From: Pseudoduganella flava | GTDB lineage: Bacteria > Pseudomonadota > Gammaproteobacteria > Burkholderiales > Burkholderiaceae_D | Assembly: GCF_007830495.1 (NCBI RefSeq) | Contig: NZ_VLKW01000012.1 | Span: 62,001 to 126,000, forward strand | DNA: 64,000 nt | Direction: 5' to 3' | Shown here: positions 17,934-25,705 of the stretch, piece by piece | How the letters are laid out: each line of letters begins with the position of its first letter | Position numbering within the stretch: the stretch's first letter is position 1 | Program-made: the position numbers and the translations under genes | The notes under the pieces: model-generated | The model's database searches: none | What the model saw: only the letters and a program-made list of their open reading frames with translations | What the model was told of the DNA's origin: nothing

Positions 17934-17983
17934 CAGGTCTGGCGCTTCAGGTCTGGCGCTTCAGGCCTGGCGCTTCAAGTCTG
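17934..17983. repeat. 14-bp tandem repeat (3.5 copies) between convergent genes
   Basis: CAGGTCTGGCGCTT at 17934-17947 and 17948-17961, CAGGCCTGGCGCTT at 17962-17975, then a partial copy CAAGTCTG. It begins 3 bp after the upstream stop and covers the tatC stop codon (17975-17977), so copy-number change could alter the TatC C-terminus. Confidence 0.8.
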
Positions 17984-18730
17984 TTCCTCGGGCGCCTGGG
18001 TCATCTTGACGAACATCGGCGACACCAGCAGCCCCAGTTCGAACAGCATCCACATCGGCACGGCCAGCGCGAACTGGCTGACGACGTCCGGCGGCGTGAC
18101 GATCGCGGCAATGACGAAGGCGCCGACGATCACGTACGGCCGCCACTCGCGCAGCTTGGCCAGCGATACCAGGCCCATCCGTACGAGGATCACGACGACA
18201 ATGGGGACCTCGAACGCCGCACCGAACGCCAGGCACATCGACATCACGAAGTCCAGGTAGTTCTCGATGTCCGGTGTGACGGAAATCGAGGTGGGCGCGA
18301 ACTGCGCGATGAACGCGAACACGCGGCCGAACACGAAGAAGTAGCAGAACGCGACGCCGGCGACGAACAGCAGCGACGACGAGATCACCAGCGGCGCCAC
18401 CAGGCGCTTCTCGTGCGTGTACAGTCCGGGTGCCACGAAGGCCCATGCCTGGTACAGCACCCATGGCAGCGCCAGGATCAGGCCCAGCATCAAGGTGACC
18501 TTCATCGGCACGAGGAACGGCGCGGTGACGCCGGTGGCGATGATCTTCGAGCCGACCGGCAAGGCGCCGATCATCGGCCGGGCCAGGAAGTCGTACAGCG
18601 CCGTCGGTCCGGGCCAGAACATCAGCAGGGCCGTGACGACGAGGACGCCGATGGCCGCCTTGACCAGCCGGTCGCGCAGTTCGACGAGGTGGCTGATGAA
18701 GGTTTCTTCAGCCGGTTGTTCAATGCTCAT
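17975..18730 (-). CDS. tatC: Twin-arginine translocase subunit TatC
   Basis: 251 residues. The N-terminal cytosolic signature EETFISHLVELRDRLVKA is followed by six predicted membrane helices, with conserved cap residues in LPWVLYQAWAFVAPGLY and FGAAFEVP. TatC is the receptor for twin-arginine signal peptides, in complex with TatB in the inner membrane. Its start overlaps the tatB stop by 1 nt. It is the last gene of the leftward super-operon; no clear hairpin terminator is seen, only the tandem repeat over its stop. Confidence 0.96.
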   Translation of the reverse strand: MSIEQPAEETFISHLVELRDRLVKAAIGVLVVTALLMFWPGPTALYDFLARPMIGALPVGSKIIATGVTAPFLVPMKVTLMLGLILALPWVLYQAWAFVAPGLYTHEKRLVAPLVISSSLLFVAGVAFCYFFVFGRVFAFIAQFAPTSISVTPDIENYLDFVMSMCLAFGAAFEVPIVVVILVRMGLVSLAKLREWRPYVIVGAFVIAAIVTPPDVVSQFALAVPMWMLFELGLLVSPMFVKMTQAPEEQT

Positions 18731-19239
18731 CAGTAGAAGGATGCAGGAGGTTTGCCGCTACGCGGACGGAAGCGCGCCACGCGTGCCGCGCCGGATACCA
18801 CGTGCATGCGGCCGCCATTGCGCTGCTTGTACCACAGCGGTACGGCCGAGGTGCGCACGAGGCGCTTGCGGCGGAATTCCTTGGCCTTGCGGACCTGGTC
18901 GTCCGTCGTCGCGGTATGCATGACCGGCGCGCCGATCGTGTCGGCCGCGGTGTCGTCGACCCGAAAGGCGTCTTCGACTTCGGCCATGTTCTTCTGGATC
19001 GAGTTCTCGACGTCGGCCTTGATCGTCTGCGCCTGTTCCTCGACCGTCTTTTGCAGGTTGCGCAGCTCTTCCAGCTCGATTTCGCGGCTGACTTCCGTCT
19101 TCACGTCGTGCAGGTAGCGTTGCGCGCGGCCATACAGCGTGCCGGCCATGCGCGCCACTTTCGGCAGTTTTTCGGGGCCGATGACGACCAGCGCGACGAC
19201 GCCGATGATGGCCAGCTTGGAAAGACCGAGATCGATCAT
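18730..19239 (-). CDS. tatB: Twin-arginine translocase subunit TatB
   Basis: 169 residues. One N-terminal membrane helix (LSKLAIIGVVALVVIGPEKL) ends in the conserved GPEKLP hinge, followed by an amphipathic helix and a long charged helical region (TVEEQAQTIKADVENSIQ). A polar basic tail follows from about residue 120. TatB partners TatC in substrate binding. It lies between tatA (31 bp) and tatC (overlap). Confidence 0.94.
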   Translation of the reverse strand: MIDLGLSKLAIIGVVALVVIGPEKLPKVARMAGTLYGRAQRYLHDVKTEVSREIELEELRNLQKTVEEQAQTIKADVENSIQKNMAEVEDAFRVDDTAADTIGAPVMHTATTDDQVRKAKEFRRKRLVRTSAVPLWYKQRNGGRMHVVSGAARVARFRPRSGKPPASFY

Positions 19240-19270
19240 GAGTCAATAATGGTGCGGCAAGGTTGCCGCA

Positions 19271-19507
19271 TCACGCCTTGTTCTTTTCCTTGGCTTCGAC
19301 TTCGATCGTGCCCTTGTCGGTCACTTTCGCGGGCGGGGGGACCGGCTGGTCGGCCGCATCCTTGTTCTCGTCACCCTTCACGCCGTCCTTGAAACCCTTG
19401 ACGGCCTTGCCCAGGTCCGAACCGATGTTGCCCAGCTTCTTCGTGCCGAAGACCAGCAGCACGATGACCAGGACGATCAGCCAGTGCCAGACGCTAAAAG
19501 AACCCAT
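19271..19507 (-). CDS. tatA: Twin-arginine translocase subunit TatA
   Basis: 78 residues. The second of two adjacent ATGs (19507) is chosen: it gives the usual MGSFSVWHWLIVL start and about 6 nt from AAGGAG. One membrane helix is followed by the FGTKKL hinge, the amphipathic helix GNIGSDLGKAVKGFKDG and an acidic tail. TatA oligomers form the translocation path for folded proteins. It is 120 bp downstream of hinT. Confidence 0.94.
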   Translation of the reverse strand: MGSFSVWHWLIVLVIVLLVFGTKKLGNIGSDLGKAVKGFKDGVKGDENKDAADQPVPPPAKVTDKGTIEVEAKEKNKA

Positions 19508-19626
19508 CATTTTCTCCTTGCAGGGCGGTAACGCCCGAATTCACGTGAATGGACAGTATACGCGAAGCGCGCCTGTCATGTGCCTGTCACAGTAACGGCC
19601 GGAAATACCTCTTTCGACGTATGTTT

Positions 19627-19995
19627 TTAATGCATGCCCTTCCAAGGCCGCGGTCCGCCGTAGATGTGCATGTGCAGGTGGTAGATGACCTGGCCGCCGT
19701 CCGGACCGCTGTTGATCAGCGTCTTGTAGCCGCGGGTCGGGCCGCCCTCCGCATGGACGACGGACACGCCGTGTTCTTCCGCCAGCTTCGGCGCCAGCGC
19801 CAGCATCTTGCCCAGGATCGTCGTGTCTTCCGGTTGCGCGTCCGACAGCGTCGAAATGTGCTTTTTCGGAATGACCAGCAGGTGCACGGGGGCGGCCGGG
19901 TTGATGTCCTTGAACGCCATCAGTTCGTCGTCCTCGTAGACGACGGCGGCGGGGATTTGTTTGGCGGCGATCTTGCAGAACAGGCAGTTGTCCAC
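19627..19995 (-). CDS. hinT: HIT family nucleotide-binding hydrolase (HinT-like)
   Basis: 122 residues from a GTG start at 19995, with AGAGGA overlapping the end of hisE. The N-terminus CLFCKI has the CxxC pair common to bacterial HinT. The histidine triad is H106-L-H108-M-H110 near the C-terminus, after the conserved GYKTLINSGPDGGQ. HinT hydrolyses purine nucleoside phosphoramidates. A his-operon location is common in betaproteobacteria. Confidence 0.9.
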   Translation of the reverse strand: MDNCLFCKIAAKQIPAAVVYEDDELMAFKDINPAAPVHLLVIPKKHISTLSDAQPEDTTILGKMLALAPKLAEEHGVSVVHAEGGPTRGYKTLINSGPDGGQVIYHLHMHIYGGPRPWKGMH

Positions 19996-20007
19996 TTCGG
20001 TTTCCTC

Positions 20008-20349
20008 TTAATCGGGTTTGCGGGCGGCTTTTTCTTCGATGCCGGAAATGCCTTCGCGGCGCGCCAGCTCGTCGAGCACCTGTTGCGGCGTCAGGTCGAA
20101 GCGGGCCAGCAGTACCAGCGAATGGAACCACAGATCGGCGCATTCGTACAGCACCTTCGACGCATCGCCGGACACGCGCGCATCCTTCGCCGCCATCACG
20201 GTCTCGGTGGCTTCCTCACCGATCTTCTTCAGGATCGCGTCGTCGCCCTTCGCGAACAGTTTCGCCACGTACGACGTGGTGGGATCGGCGCCCTTGCGCG
20301 ACTCGATCGTCTGCGCCACGCGGTCGAGGATGGACGGGGTGTCGCTCAT
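20008..20349 (-). CDS. hisE: Phosphoribosyl-ATP pyrophosphatase
   Basis: 113 residues from ATG 20349 (MSDTPSILDRVAQTIESRKG), overlapping the hisI stop by 4 nt. The MazG-like acidic signature is KKIGEEATETVMAAKD plus YECADLWFH. It hydrolyses PR-ATP to PR-AMP, the second step of histidine synthesis. It is separate from hisI, as usual in betaproteobacteria. Confidence 0.95.
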   Translation of the reverse strand: MSDTPSILDRVAQTIESRKGADPTTSYVAKLFAKGDDAILKKIGEEATETVMAAKDARVSGDASKVLYECADLWFHSLVLLARFDLTPQQVLDELARREGISGIEEKAARKPD

Positions 20350-20786
20350 TTCTTCTTTTCCGTATAAATCGTTTCCGGGTCTTTCAGCACGGGTTCGACG
20401 TCGTGCCAGTCGCCTTCCTTCGCATCGCCGTCGAAGCGCTGGAAGAAGCACGAGTGCCGGCCCGTATGGCAGGCGATGCCGCCGGCCTGCTCGACCTTCA
20501 GCAGCACCACGTCTTCATCGCAGTCGAGACGGATGTCCAGCACCTTCTGCACGTGGCCGGACTCCTCGCCCTTGTGCCACAGCTTCTTGCGCGAACGGCT
20601 CCAGTACACGGCCTCGCGCAGCTCGACCGTCTTGTACAGCGCGTCGCGGTTCATCCAGGCGAACATCAATACATCGTTGCTGCCGTTTTCCTGCACGATC
20701 ACGGGCACGAGTCCATGCTCGTCCCAGCGCACACGGTTCAGCCATTTCGCCTTCGCCACACTGGGCGTCGTCGTCGGGATACTCAT
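20346..20786 (-). CDS. hisI: Phosphoribosyl-AMP cyclohydrolase
   Basis: 146 residues. Conserved segments are FAWMNRDALYKT, YWSRSRKKLWHKGEESGH, the metal-binding DCDEDVVLL and GGIACHTGRHSCFF with zinc-binding cysteines. It opens the purine ring of PR-AMP, the third step of histidine synthesis. Coupled to hisE (ATGA overlap), 12 bp after hisF. Confidence 0.95.
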   Translation of the reverse strand: MSIPTTTPSVAKAKWLNRVRWDEHGLVPVIVQENGSNDVLMFAWMNRDALYKTVELREAVYWSRSRKKLWHKGEESGHVQKVLDIRLDCDEDVVLLKVEQAGGIACHTGRHSCFFQRFDGDAKEGDWHDVEPVLKDPETIYTEKKK

Positions 20787-20798
20787 CTCGTCACCTCG

Positions 20799-21560
20799 TC
20801 AGACCAGCCGCATCGGGATGCCCTGCCGCGCCATGAACTGCTTCGCTTCCTGCACCGTATGCTGGCCATAGTGGAAGATGCTGGCGGCCAGCACCGCATC
20901 CGCATGGCCCTTCGTCACGCCGTCGGCCAGGTCCTGCAAGCCGCCGACGCCGCCCGACGCGATCACGGGCACGCCCACCGCATCGGACACGGCGCGCGTC
21001 AGCGCCAGGTCGAAACCGGACTTCGTGCCGTCGCGGTCCATGCTGGTCAGCAGCAGTTCGCCGGCGCCCAGTGATGCCATCTTTTGCGCCCACTCGATCG
21101 CATCCAGGCCCGTCGCATTGCGGCCGCCGTGCGTGAACACTTCCCACTTGCCCGGCGCGACCTGCTTCGCGTCGATCGCGACGACGATGCATTGCGAGCC
21201 ATGCTTCTGCGAAGCCTCGAACACCAGTTGCGGGTTGCTGACGGCGGACGTGTTCAGGCTGATCTTGTCCGCGCCCGCATTCAGCAGCCGGCGCACGTCC
21301 TCCACCTTGCGCACGCCGCCGCCGACCGTCAGCGGAATGAACACCTGCGAGGCGACGGCCTCGATGATGTCCAGGATCAGGTCGCGGTTGTCGGACGAGG
21401 CGGTGATGTCGAGGAACGTCAGTTCGTCGGCCCCCTGCTCGTCGTAGCGGCGGGCGATCTCGACGGGGTCGCCGGCATCGCGCAGCTCGGTGAAGTTGAC
21501 GCCTTTGACGACGCGGCCATTGGTCACGTCCAGGCAGGGGATGATGCGTTTGGCTAGCAT
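20799..21560 (-). CDS. hisF: Imidazole glycerol phosphate synthase, cyclase subunit
   Basis: 253 residues, a TIM barrel. The catalytic aspartates lie in PCLDVTNGRVVKGVNF (start) and LLTSMDRDGTKSGFD (second half), with phosphate loops in VGGGVRK and ASGGVGG. It closes the imidazole ring using ammonia channelled from HisH. It starts 1 bp after the hisA stop. Confidence 0.97.
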   Translation of the reverse strand: MLAKRIIPCLDVTNGRVVKGVNFTELRDAGDPVEIARRYDEQGADELTFLDITASSDNRDLILDIIEAVASQVFIPLTVGGGVRKVEDVRRLLNAGADKISLNTSAVSNPQLVFEASQKHGSQCIVVAIDAKQVAPGKWEVFTHGGRNATGLDAIEWAQKMASLGAGELLLTSMDRDGTKSGFDLALTRAVSDAVGVPVIASGGVGGLQDLADGVTKGHADAVLAASIFHYGQHTVQEAKQFMARQGIPMRLV

Positions 21561-21561
21561 A

Positions 21562-22350
21562 TTATTCTTCGCCCGATTCCCCGACAGACCCGGACAGTTC
21601 GTCGGCGCGCAGCTGCGCCTCGTTCAGGTTGATCGTGCCTTCGTAGATCGAACGGCCGCAGATGACGCCTTCGATGCCTTCGTCCTGCACCGCGCACAGT
21701 GCTTCCACGTCCGCGAGGTTGTGCAGGCCGCCCGATGCGATGATCGGAATGCGCACGGCCTGTGCGAGGCGCACCGTCGCTTCGATGTTCACGCCGCCCA
21801 TCATGCCGTCGCGGCCGATGTCCGTGTAGACGATCGATTCGACGCCGTACTGCTCGAACTTCTGCGCCAGGTCGATCACTTCGTGGCCGGACATCTTGCT
21901 CCAGCCGTCGGTGGCCACCTTGCCGTCCTTCGCATCCAGGCCGACGATGATGTGGCCGGGGAAGGCGCCGCACGCGTCGTGCAGGAAGCCGGGGCTCTTC
22001 ACGGCCGCGGTGCCGATGATGATGTAGCTGATGCCGTCATCGAGGTAGCGCTCGATCGTGTCCAGGTCGCGAATACCGCCGCCCAGCTGCACGGGGATTT
22101 CGTCGATGCCGTTTTCCTCGGCGAAGTCCTGCACCGTCTTCAGGATCGCCTTCACGGCGCCTTCGTTCTTCGGCTTGCCGGCAAAGGCGCCGTTCAGGTC
22201 GACCAGGTGCAGGCGCCGGGCGCCCTGCTCCAGCCAATGGCGGGCCATCGCAGCAGGGTCTTCGGAAAACACGGTGGCAAGTTCCATGTCGCCTTGTTTC
22301 AGGCGAACGCAGTGACCGTCCTTGAGGTCGATGGCAGGAATGAGCAGCAT
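21562..22350 (-). CDS. hisA: ProFAR isomerase (HisA)
   Basis: 262 residues, a TIM barrel homologous to HisF. It opens LLIPAIDLKDGHCVRLKQGD with the catalytic aspartate, and has VQLGGGIRD and YTDIGRDGMMGG with the second aspartate. It catalyses the Amadori rearrangement of ProFAR. It has a slightly longer acidic C-terminus (SVGESGEE). Confidence 0.96.
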   Translation of the reverse strand: MLLIPAIDLKDGHCVRLKQGDMELATVFSEDPAAMARHWLEQGARRLHLVDLNGAFAGKPKNEGAVKAILKTVQDFAEENGIDEIPVQLGGGIRDLDTIERYLDDGISYIIIGTAAVKSPGFLHDACGAFPGHIIVGLDAKDGKVATDGWSKMSGHEVIDLAQKFEQYGVESIVYTDIGRDGMMGGVNIEATVRLAQAVRIPIIASGGLHNLADVEALCAVQDEGIEGVICGRSIYEGTINLNEAQLRADELSGSVGESGEE

Positions 22351-22386
22351 GGTTTGTGTGGGTTCGAGTGGTTGGTGTGGTTGAGC

Positions 22387-23025
22387 TTACGGATTCCAGT
22401 GAACGAAATTCTTGTACAGCTGCAGGCCCGTGGCGGCGCTCTTCTCCGGGTGGAACTGGGTGGCGAAGATATTGTCCCGCGCGACGACGCAGCAGAACGG
22501 GGCGCGGTACACGGTTTCGCCGACGCTGTGCGCCGGGTCGTCCGGCCTGGCGTAGTAGCTGTGGACGAAGTAGAACCAGGCATTGTCGGGAATGCCGTCC
22601 CACATCGCGTGTGCCGCCGTCTGCTTCACCTGGTTCCAGCCCATCTGCGGCACTTTGAAACGGGAACCGTCTTCCTGCAATTGCCCGTCGAGCTGGAAGC
22701 GCACGACCTTGCCCGGCAACAGGCCGAGGCCCGCGGCATCGCGCTCCTCGCTGCGTTCGAACAGCATCTGCTCGCCCACGCACACGCCCATCATCGGCTT
22801 CGACCGTGCGGCGCGCAGCAGCGCATCCTGCACGCCCGACTCGGCGAGGCTCTTCATACAGTCGAGCATCGAGCCCTGGCCGGGCAGCACGATGCGGTCG
22901 GCCGCATCGATGTCCGCGGGCACGCCGGAAATACTGACGTCCGCTTCGGGCGCGACGGCACGCAAGGCCTGTGCGACGGAGCGCAGATTGCCCATGCCGT
23001 AGTCAACTACAACAATTTTTTTCAT
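22387..23025 (-). CDS. hisH: Imidazole glycerol phosphate synthase, glutamine amidotransferase subunit
   Basis: 212 residues, a class I glutamine amidotransferase. The nucleophile cysteine lies in MMGVCVGEQMLF; the His/Glu pair is in FATQFHPEKSAATG near the end. The oxyanion strand is LPGQGSM. It supplies ammonia to HisF. It sits 21 bp after hisB and 36 bp before hisA. Confidence 0.96.
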   Translation of the reverse strand: MKKIVVVDYGMGNLRSVAQALRAVAPEADVSISGVPADIDAADRIVLPGQGSMLDCMKSLAESGVQDALLRAARSKPMMGVCVGEQMLFERSEERDAAGLGLLPGKVVRFQLDGQLQEDGSRFKVPQMGWNQVKQTAAHAMWDGIPDNAWFYFVHSYYARPDDPAHSVGETVYRAPFCCVVARDNIFATQFHPEKSAATGLQLYKNFVHWNP

Positions 23026-23046
23026 AGCATGAAAGCCGGTGAGGGT

Positions 23047-23658
23047 TTACAGGCTTCCTTTGGTGGAGGGAATGGTGCCGGCCGCGCGCTCGTCGTGTTC
23101 GGCGGCCATGCGCAGCGCGCGGCCGAATGCCTTGAACACGGTTTCGCACTGGTGGTGGGCGTTGGTGCCGCGCAGGTTATCGATGTGCAGCGTGACGCCC
23201 GCGTGGTTGACGAAGCCGCGGAAGAATTCCAGCGTCAGGTCGACGTCGAACGTGCCGATCATCGCGCGCGTGAACGGGATATGGTACTCGATGCCGGGCC
23301 GGCCGGAAAAATCGATGACGACGCGCGACAGCGCTTCGTCCAGCGGCACGTAGGCATGGCCGTAGCGGCGGATGCCCTTGCGGTCGCCGATCGCCTGCGC
23401 CACCGCCATGCCCAGCGTGATGCCCACGTCCTCGACGGTGTGGTGATTGTCGATGTGCGTGTCGCCGGTGGCCTTGACGTCCAGGTCGATCAGGCCGTGG
23501 CGCGCGATCTGGTCCAGCATGTGGTCCAGGAAAGGCACGCCCGTATCGAGCTTCTGCACACCGGTGCCGTCCAGGTTCAGGGCGACGCGGATCTGCGTCT
23601 CGTTCGTGTTGCGGGTTACTTCAGCGGTGCGCGGGGCGCGTTGTGCGTTGGCGTTCAT
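23047..23658 (-). CDS. hisB: Imidazoleglycerol-phosphate dehydratase (monofunctional HisB)
   Basis: 203 residues from ATG 23658 (MNANAQRAPRTAEV). Metal-binding histidine motifs are present: FLDHMLDQIARHG, DNHHTVED and, in the second half, FRGFVNHAGVT plus NAHHQCE. It has no HAD phosphatase domain, so histidinol-phosphate phosphatase must be elsewhere. Confidence 0.96.
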   Translation of the reverse strand: MNANAQRAPRTAEVTRNTNETQIRVALNLDGTGVQKLDTGVPFLDHMLDQIARHGLIDLDVKATGDTHIDNHHTVEDVGITLGMAVAQAIGDRKGIRRYGHAYVPLDEALSRVVIDFSGRPGIEYHIPFTRAMIGTFDVDLTLEFFRGFVNHAGVTLHIDNLRGTNAHHQCETVFKAFGRALRMAAEHDERAAGTIPSTKGSL

Positions 23659-23677
23659 GGAAAGGCTCGGGTTGAAT

Positions 23678-24769
23678 TCAAGCCGCCAGCGACGCCTTGA
23701 GCGCGTCGAGGAAAGCGGCATTCTCTTCCGGCGTGCTGACGGTAACACGAAGACAATTCGTCAGCACACTGTGCATTTTACTCAAATTTTTAATCAGGAT
23801 TTTACGAGACAGCAGCGCCGCGTGGACGGCATCCGCATCCGGCACCCGGATCGTGATGAAATTAGCCGCGGATGGGAACACGCGCACGCCCGGCAGATCG
23901 GCCAGCGCATTGCTGAGCACGGAACGCTGCTCGCGCAACAGGCGCGCCTGTTCGTTCAGCACGTCGATGTGGTCCAGGGCGAACTCGGCCGCCGCCTGCG
24001 TCATCACGTTGACGTTGTACGGTGGCCGCACCTTCTCGAACTGCTCCAGCAGCGCCGGATGCGCGCTCATGTAGCCCAGGCGGATGCCGGCCAGGCCCAG
24101 CTTGGACAACGTGCGCATCACGATCAGGTTGTCGAACTGCGGCAGGCGCGGCATGAAGCTCTGCTGGGCGAACGGCTCGTAGGCCTCGTCGACGACGACC
24201 AGGCCCTGGTCGCCCTGGGCGCGCAGGATGGCTTCGATCTCGTCGGCGGCGAACAGGTTCCCCGTCGGGTTGTTAGGGTAGGCCAGGAAGACAAGGGCCG
24301 GGCGGTGCTTGCCGATGGCTTCCAGCATGGCCGGCAGGTCCAGCGTCAGGTCTTCCTTCAGGGGGACGCCGACGAAATCCATGCCGGCGATCTGCGCCGA
24401 GCGCTGGAACATCACAAAGGCGGGCACCGGGGCCAGCAGCACCGCGCGGCGATCCTGGTGCGCACAGGTGGCGGCCATGATGGCGATCAGCTCATCCGAG
24501 CCATTGCCGAGCAACACATCGTAGCCGGCCGGAACACCCAGCTTGGCGCGGATGCGCTCCTTCAACGGGCCGTAGGAAGCGGCCGGATAGCGGTTCAGCG
24601 CCACGTCGGCCATGCGCTGCCCCAGCTCGCGCCGCAGGACTTCGGGCAGCTGGTACGGATTTTCCATCGCATCGAGCTTCACGTAGCCGCTGGCATCGGG
24701 CACGTGGTAGCTCTTGTCGCTGCGCACGTCGGCGCGGATCGTGTTGCTGATCAGGCTGTCGAGGGACAT
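23678..24769 (-). CDS. hisC: Histidinol-phosphate aminotransferase
   Basis: 363 residues from ATG 24769 (MSLDSLISNTIR). A fold-type I PLP enzyme: YPNNPTGN, VVVDEAYEPFA and the PLP lysine in RTLSKLGLAGIRLGY. It makes histidinol phosphate from imidazole acetol phosphate. Its start is 18 bp after the methyltransferase stop. Confidence 0.96.
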   Translation of the reverse strand: MSLDSLISNTIRADVRSDKSYHVPDASGYVKLDAMENPYQLPEVLRRELGQRMADVALNRYPAASYGPLKERIRAKLGVPAGYDVLLGNGSDELIAIMAATCAHQDRRAVLLAPVPAFVMFQRSAQIAGMDFVGVPLKEDLTLDLPAMLEAIGKHRPALVFLAYPNNPTGNLFAADEIEAILRAQGDQGLVVVDEAYEPFAQQSFMPRLPQFDNLIVMRTLSKLGLAGIRLGYMSAHPALLEQFEKVRPPYNVNVMTQAAAEFALDHIDVLNEQARLLREQRSVLSNALADLPGVRVFPSAANFITIRVPDADAVHAALLSRKILIKNLSKMHSVLTNCLRVTVSTPEENAAFLDALKASLAA

Positions 24770-24787
24770 TACTCTACACTCCAAGGT

Positions 24788-25705
24788 TTATTCTGCGGGC
24801 AGGGCGCGAACCTTCGCGCGCGCCTTCGGCTGCGCGGCCGGTTGCTCCAGCTGCGCAAGTCGCTCGGCGGTGATCCTGCAATAATCGGGGTTCAGCTCGA
24901 AGCCGACGAAATGGCGGCCCGTGCGGCGTGCGGCCACCGCCGTGGTGCCGCTGCCCATGAACAGGTCCAGCACCACGCCGCCTGGCGGACACGATGCCTT
25001 CACCATCCGTTCGATGATCTCGAGCGGCTTTTGCGTCGGGTGATCGACCCGCTCCGCATGTTCCCTGTGCAGCCGCGATACGCTCCACAGGTCCTTTGGG
25101 TTGTAGCCCACTTCCAGCCATTTCGCGCCGACGAAGATCGAGCGCGAACGGGCCTTCTTGGTCTCGGCGTCGTACGGAATGCGCACGGCGTCGAGATCGA
25201 AATAGTAATCCTTGCGGCGCACGAAGAAACCGATCGTGTCGTGCACCGACGAGTAGCTGCGCACGCTGCCGCCCATCGACGGCACGCGGCGGTCCCAGAT
25301 GATCTCGTTCATCATCGTCATGCGCCGTTTCAGCATCACGAAGATCTCCGGAGAGTAGCGCCACGTGAGGAAGATGTACAGGCTGCCGTTGTCTTTCAGC
25401 TTCGGCAGCGCCGCATCGACCCACTGCTCGGTCCATGCCAGGTACTCGTCGACCGACTTCTGGTCGGACGCGTTGCCGTAATCCTTGCCCAGGTTGTACG
25501 GCGGATCGGTCAGGATCAGGTCGATCGAACCATCGGGAATGCGCGCGAGGCCTTCCAGCGCATCTTCGCACCAGATTTGATCCAGCCAAGGAGCAGGTTC
25601 GCGCACTTTCACCCCCACGGCAAAACCTGGGGTCAGACCCGCCGGGTCTGACCCCTGATTCACGCCGTTGGGTTCCTCGGGCGAACCTGCACCTTTCTTT
25701 CTCAT
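24788..25705 (-). CDS. Orphan site-specific DNA methyltransferase (beta-class, N6-adenine or N4-cytosine)
   Basis: 305 residues from ATG 25705, overlapping the hisD stop by 4 nt (ATGA). The catalytic DPPY is at 67-70 (LILTDPPYNLG) and the SAM-binding FMGSG at 249-253, with HPTQKPLEII before it; this order defines the beta class. The region between is the target recognition part. No restriction gene lies nearby, so it is a regulatory or protective orphan. A REP-like palindrome encodes about residues 16-26; a GTG around codon 30 is an alternative start that would leave the palindrome in the leader. It sits between hisD and hisC and so may be expressed with histidine genes. Specificity unknown. 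Confidence 0.85.
   Translation of the reverse strand: MRKKGAGSPEEPNGVNQGSDPAGLTPGFAVGVKVREPAPWLDQIWCEDALEGLARIPDGSIDLILTDPPYNLGKDYGNASDQKSVDEYLAWTEQWVDAALPKLKDNGSLYIFLTWRYSPEIFVMLKRRMTMMNEIIWDRRVPSMGGSVRSYSSVHDTIGFFVRRKDYYFDLDAVRIPYDAETKKARSRSIFVGAKWLEVGYNPKDLWSVSRLHREHAERVDHPTQKPLEIIERMVKASCPPGGVVLDLFMGSGTTAVAARRTGRHFVGFELNPDYCRITAERLAQLEQPAAQPKARAKVRALPAE
25629..25655. repeat. REP-like palindrome inside the methyltransferase 5' end
   Basis: GGGGTCAGACCC (25629-25640) and GGGTCTGACCCC (25644-25655) are perfect 12-bp arms around GCC. The same 12-mer recurs before aceK (56439-56450) and a related GGGGTTGACCCC core is found at 56499 and in the 60.2-kb element. Confidence 0.75.
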
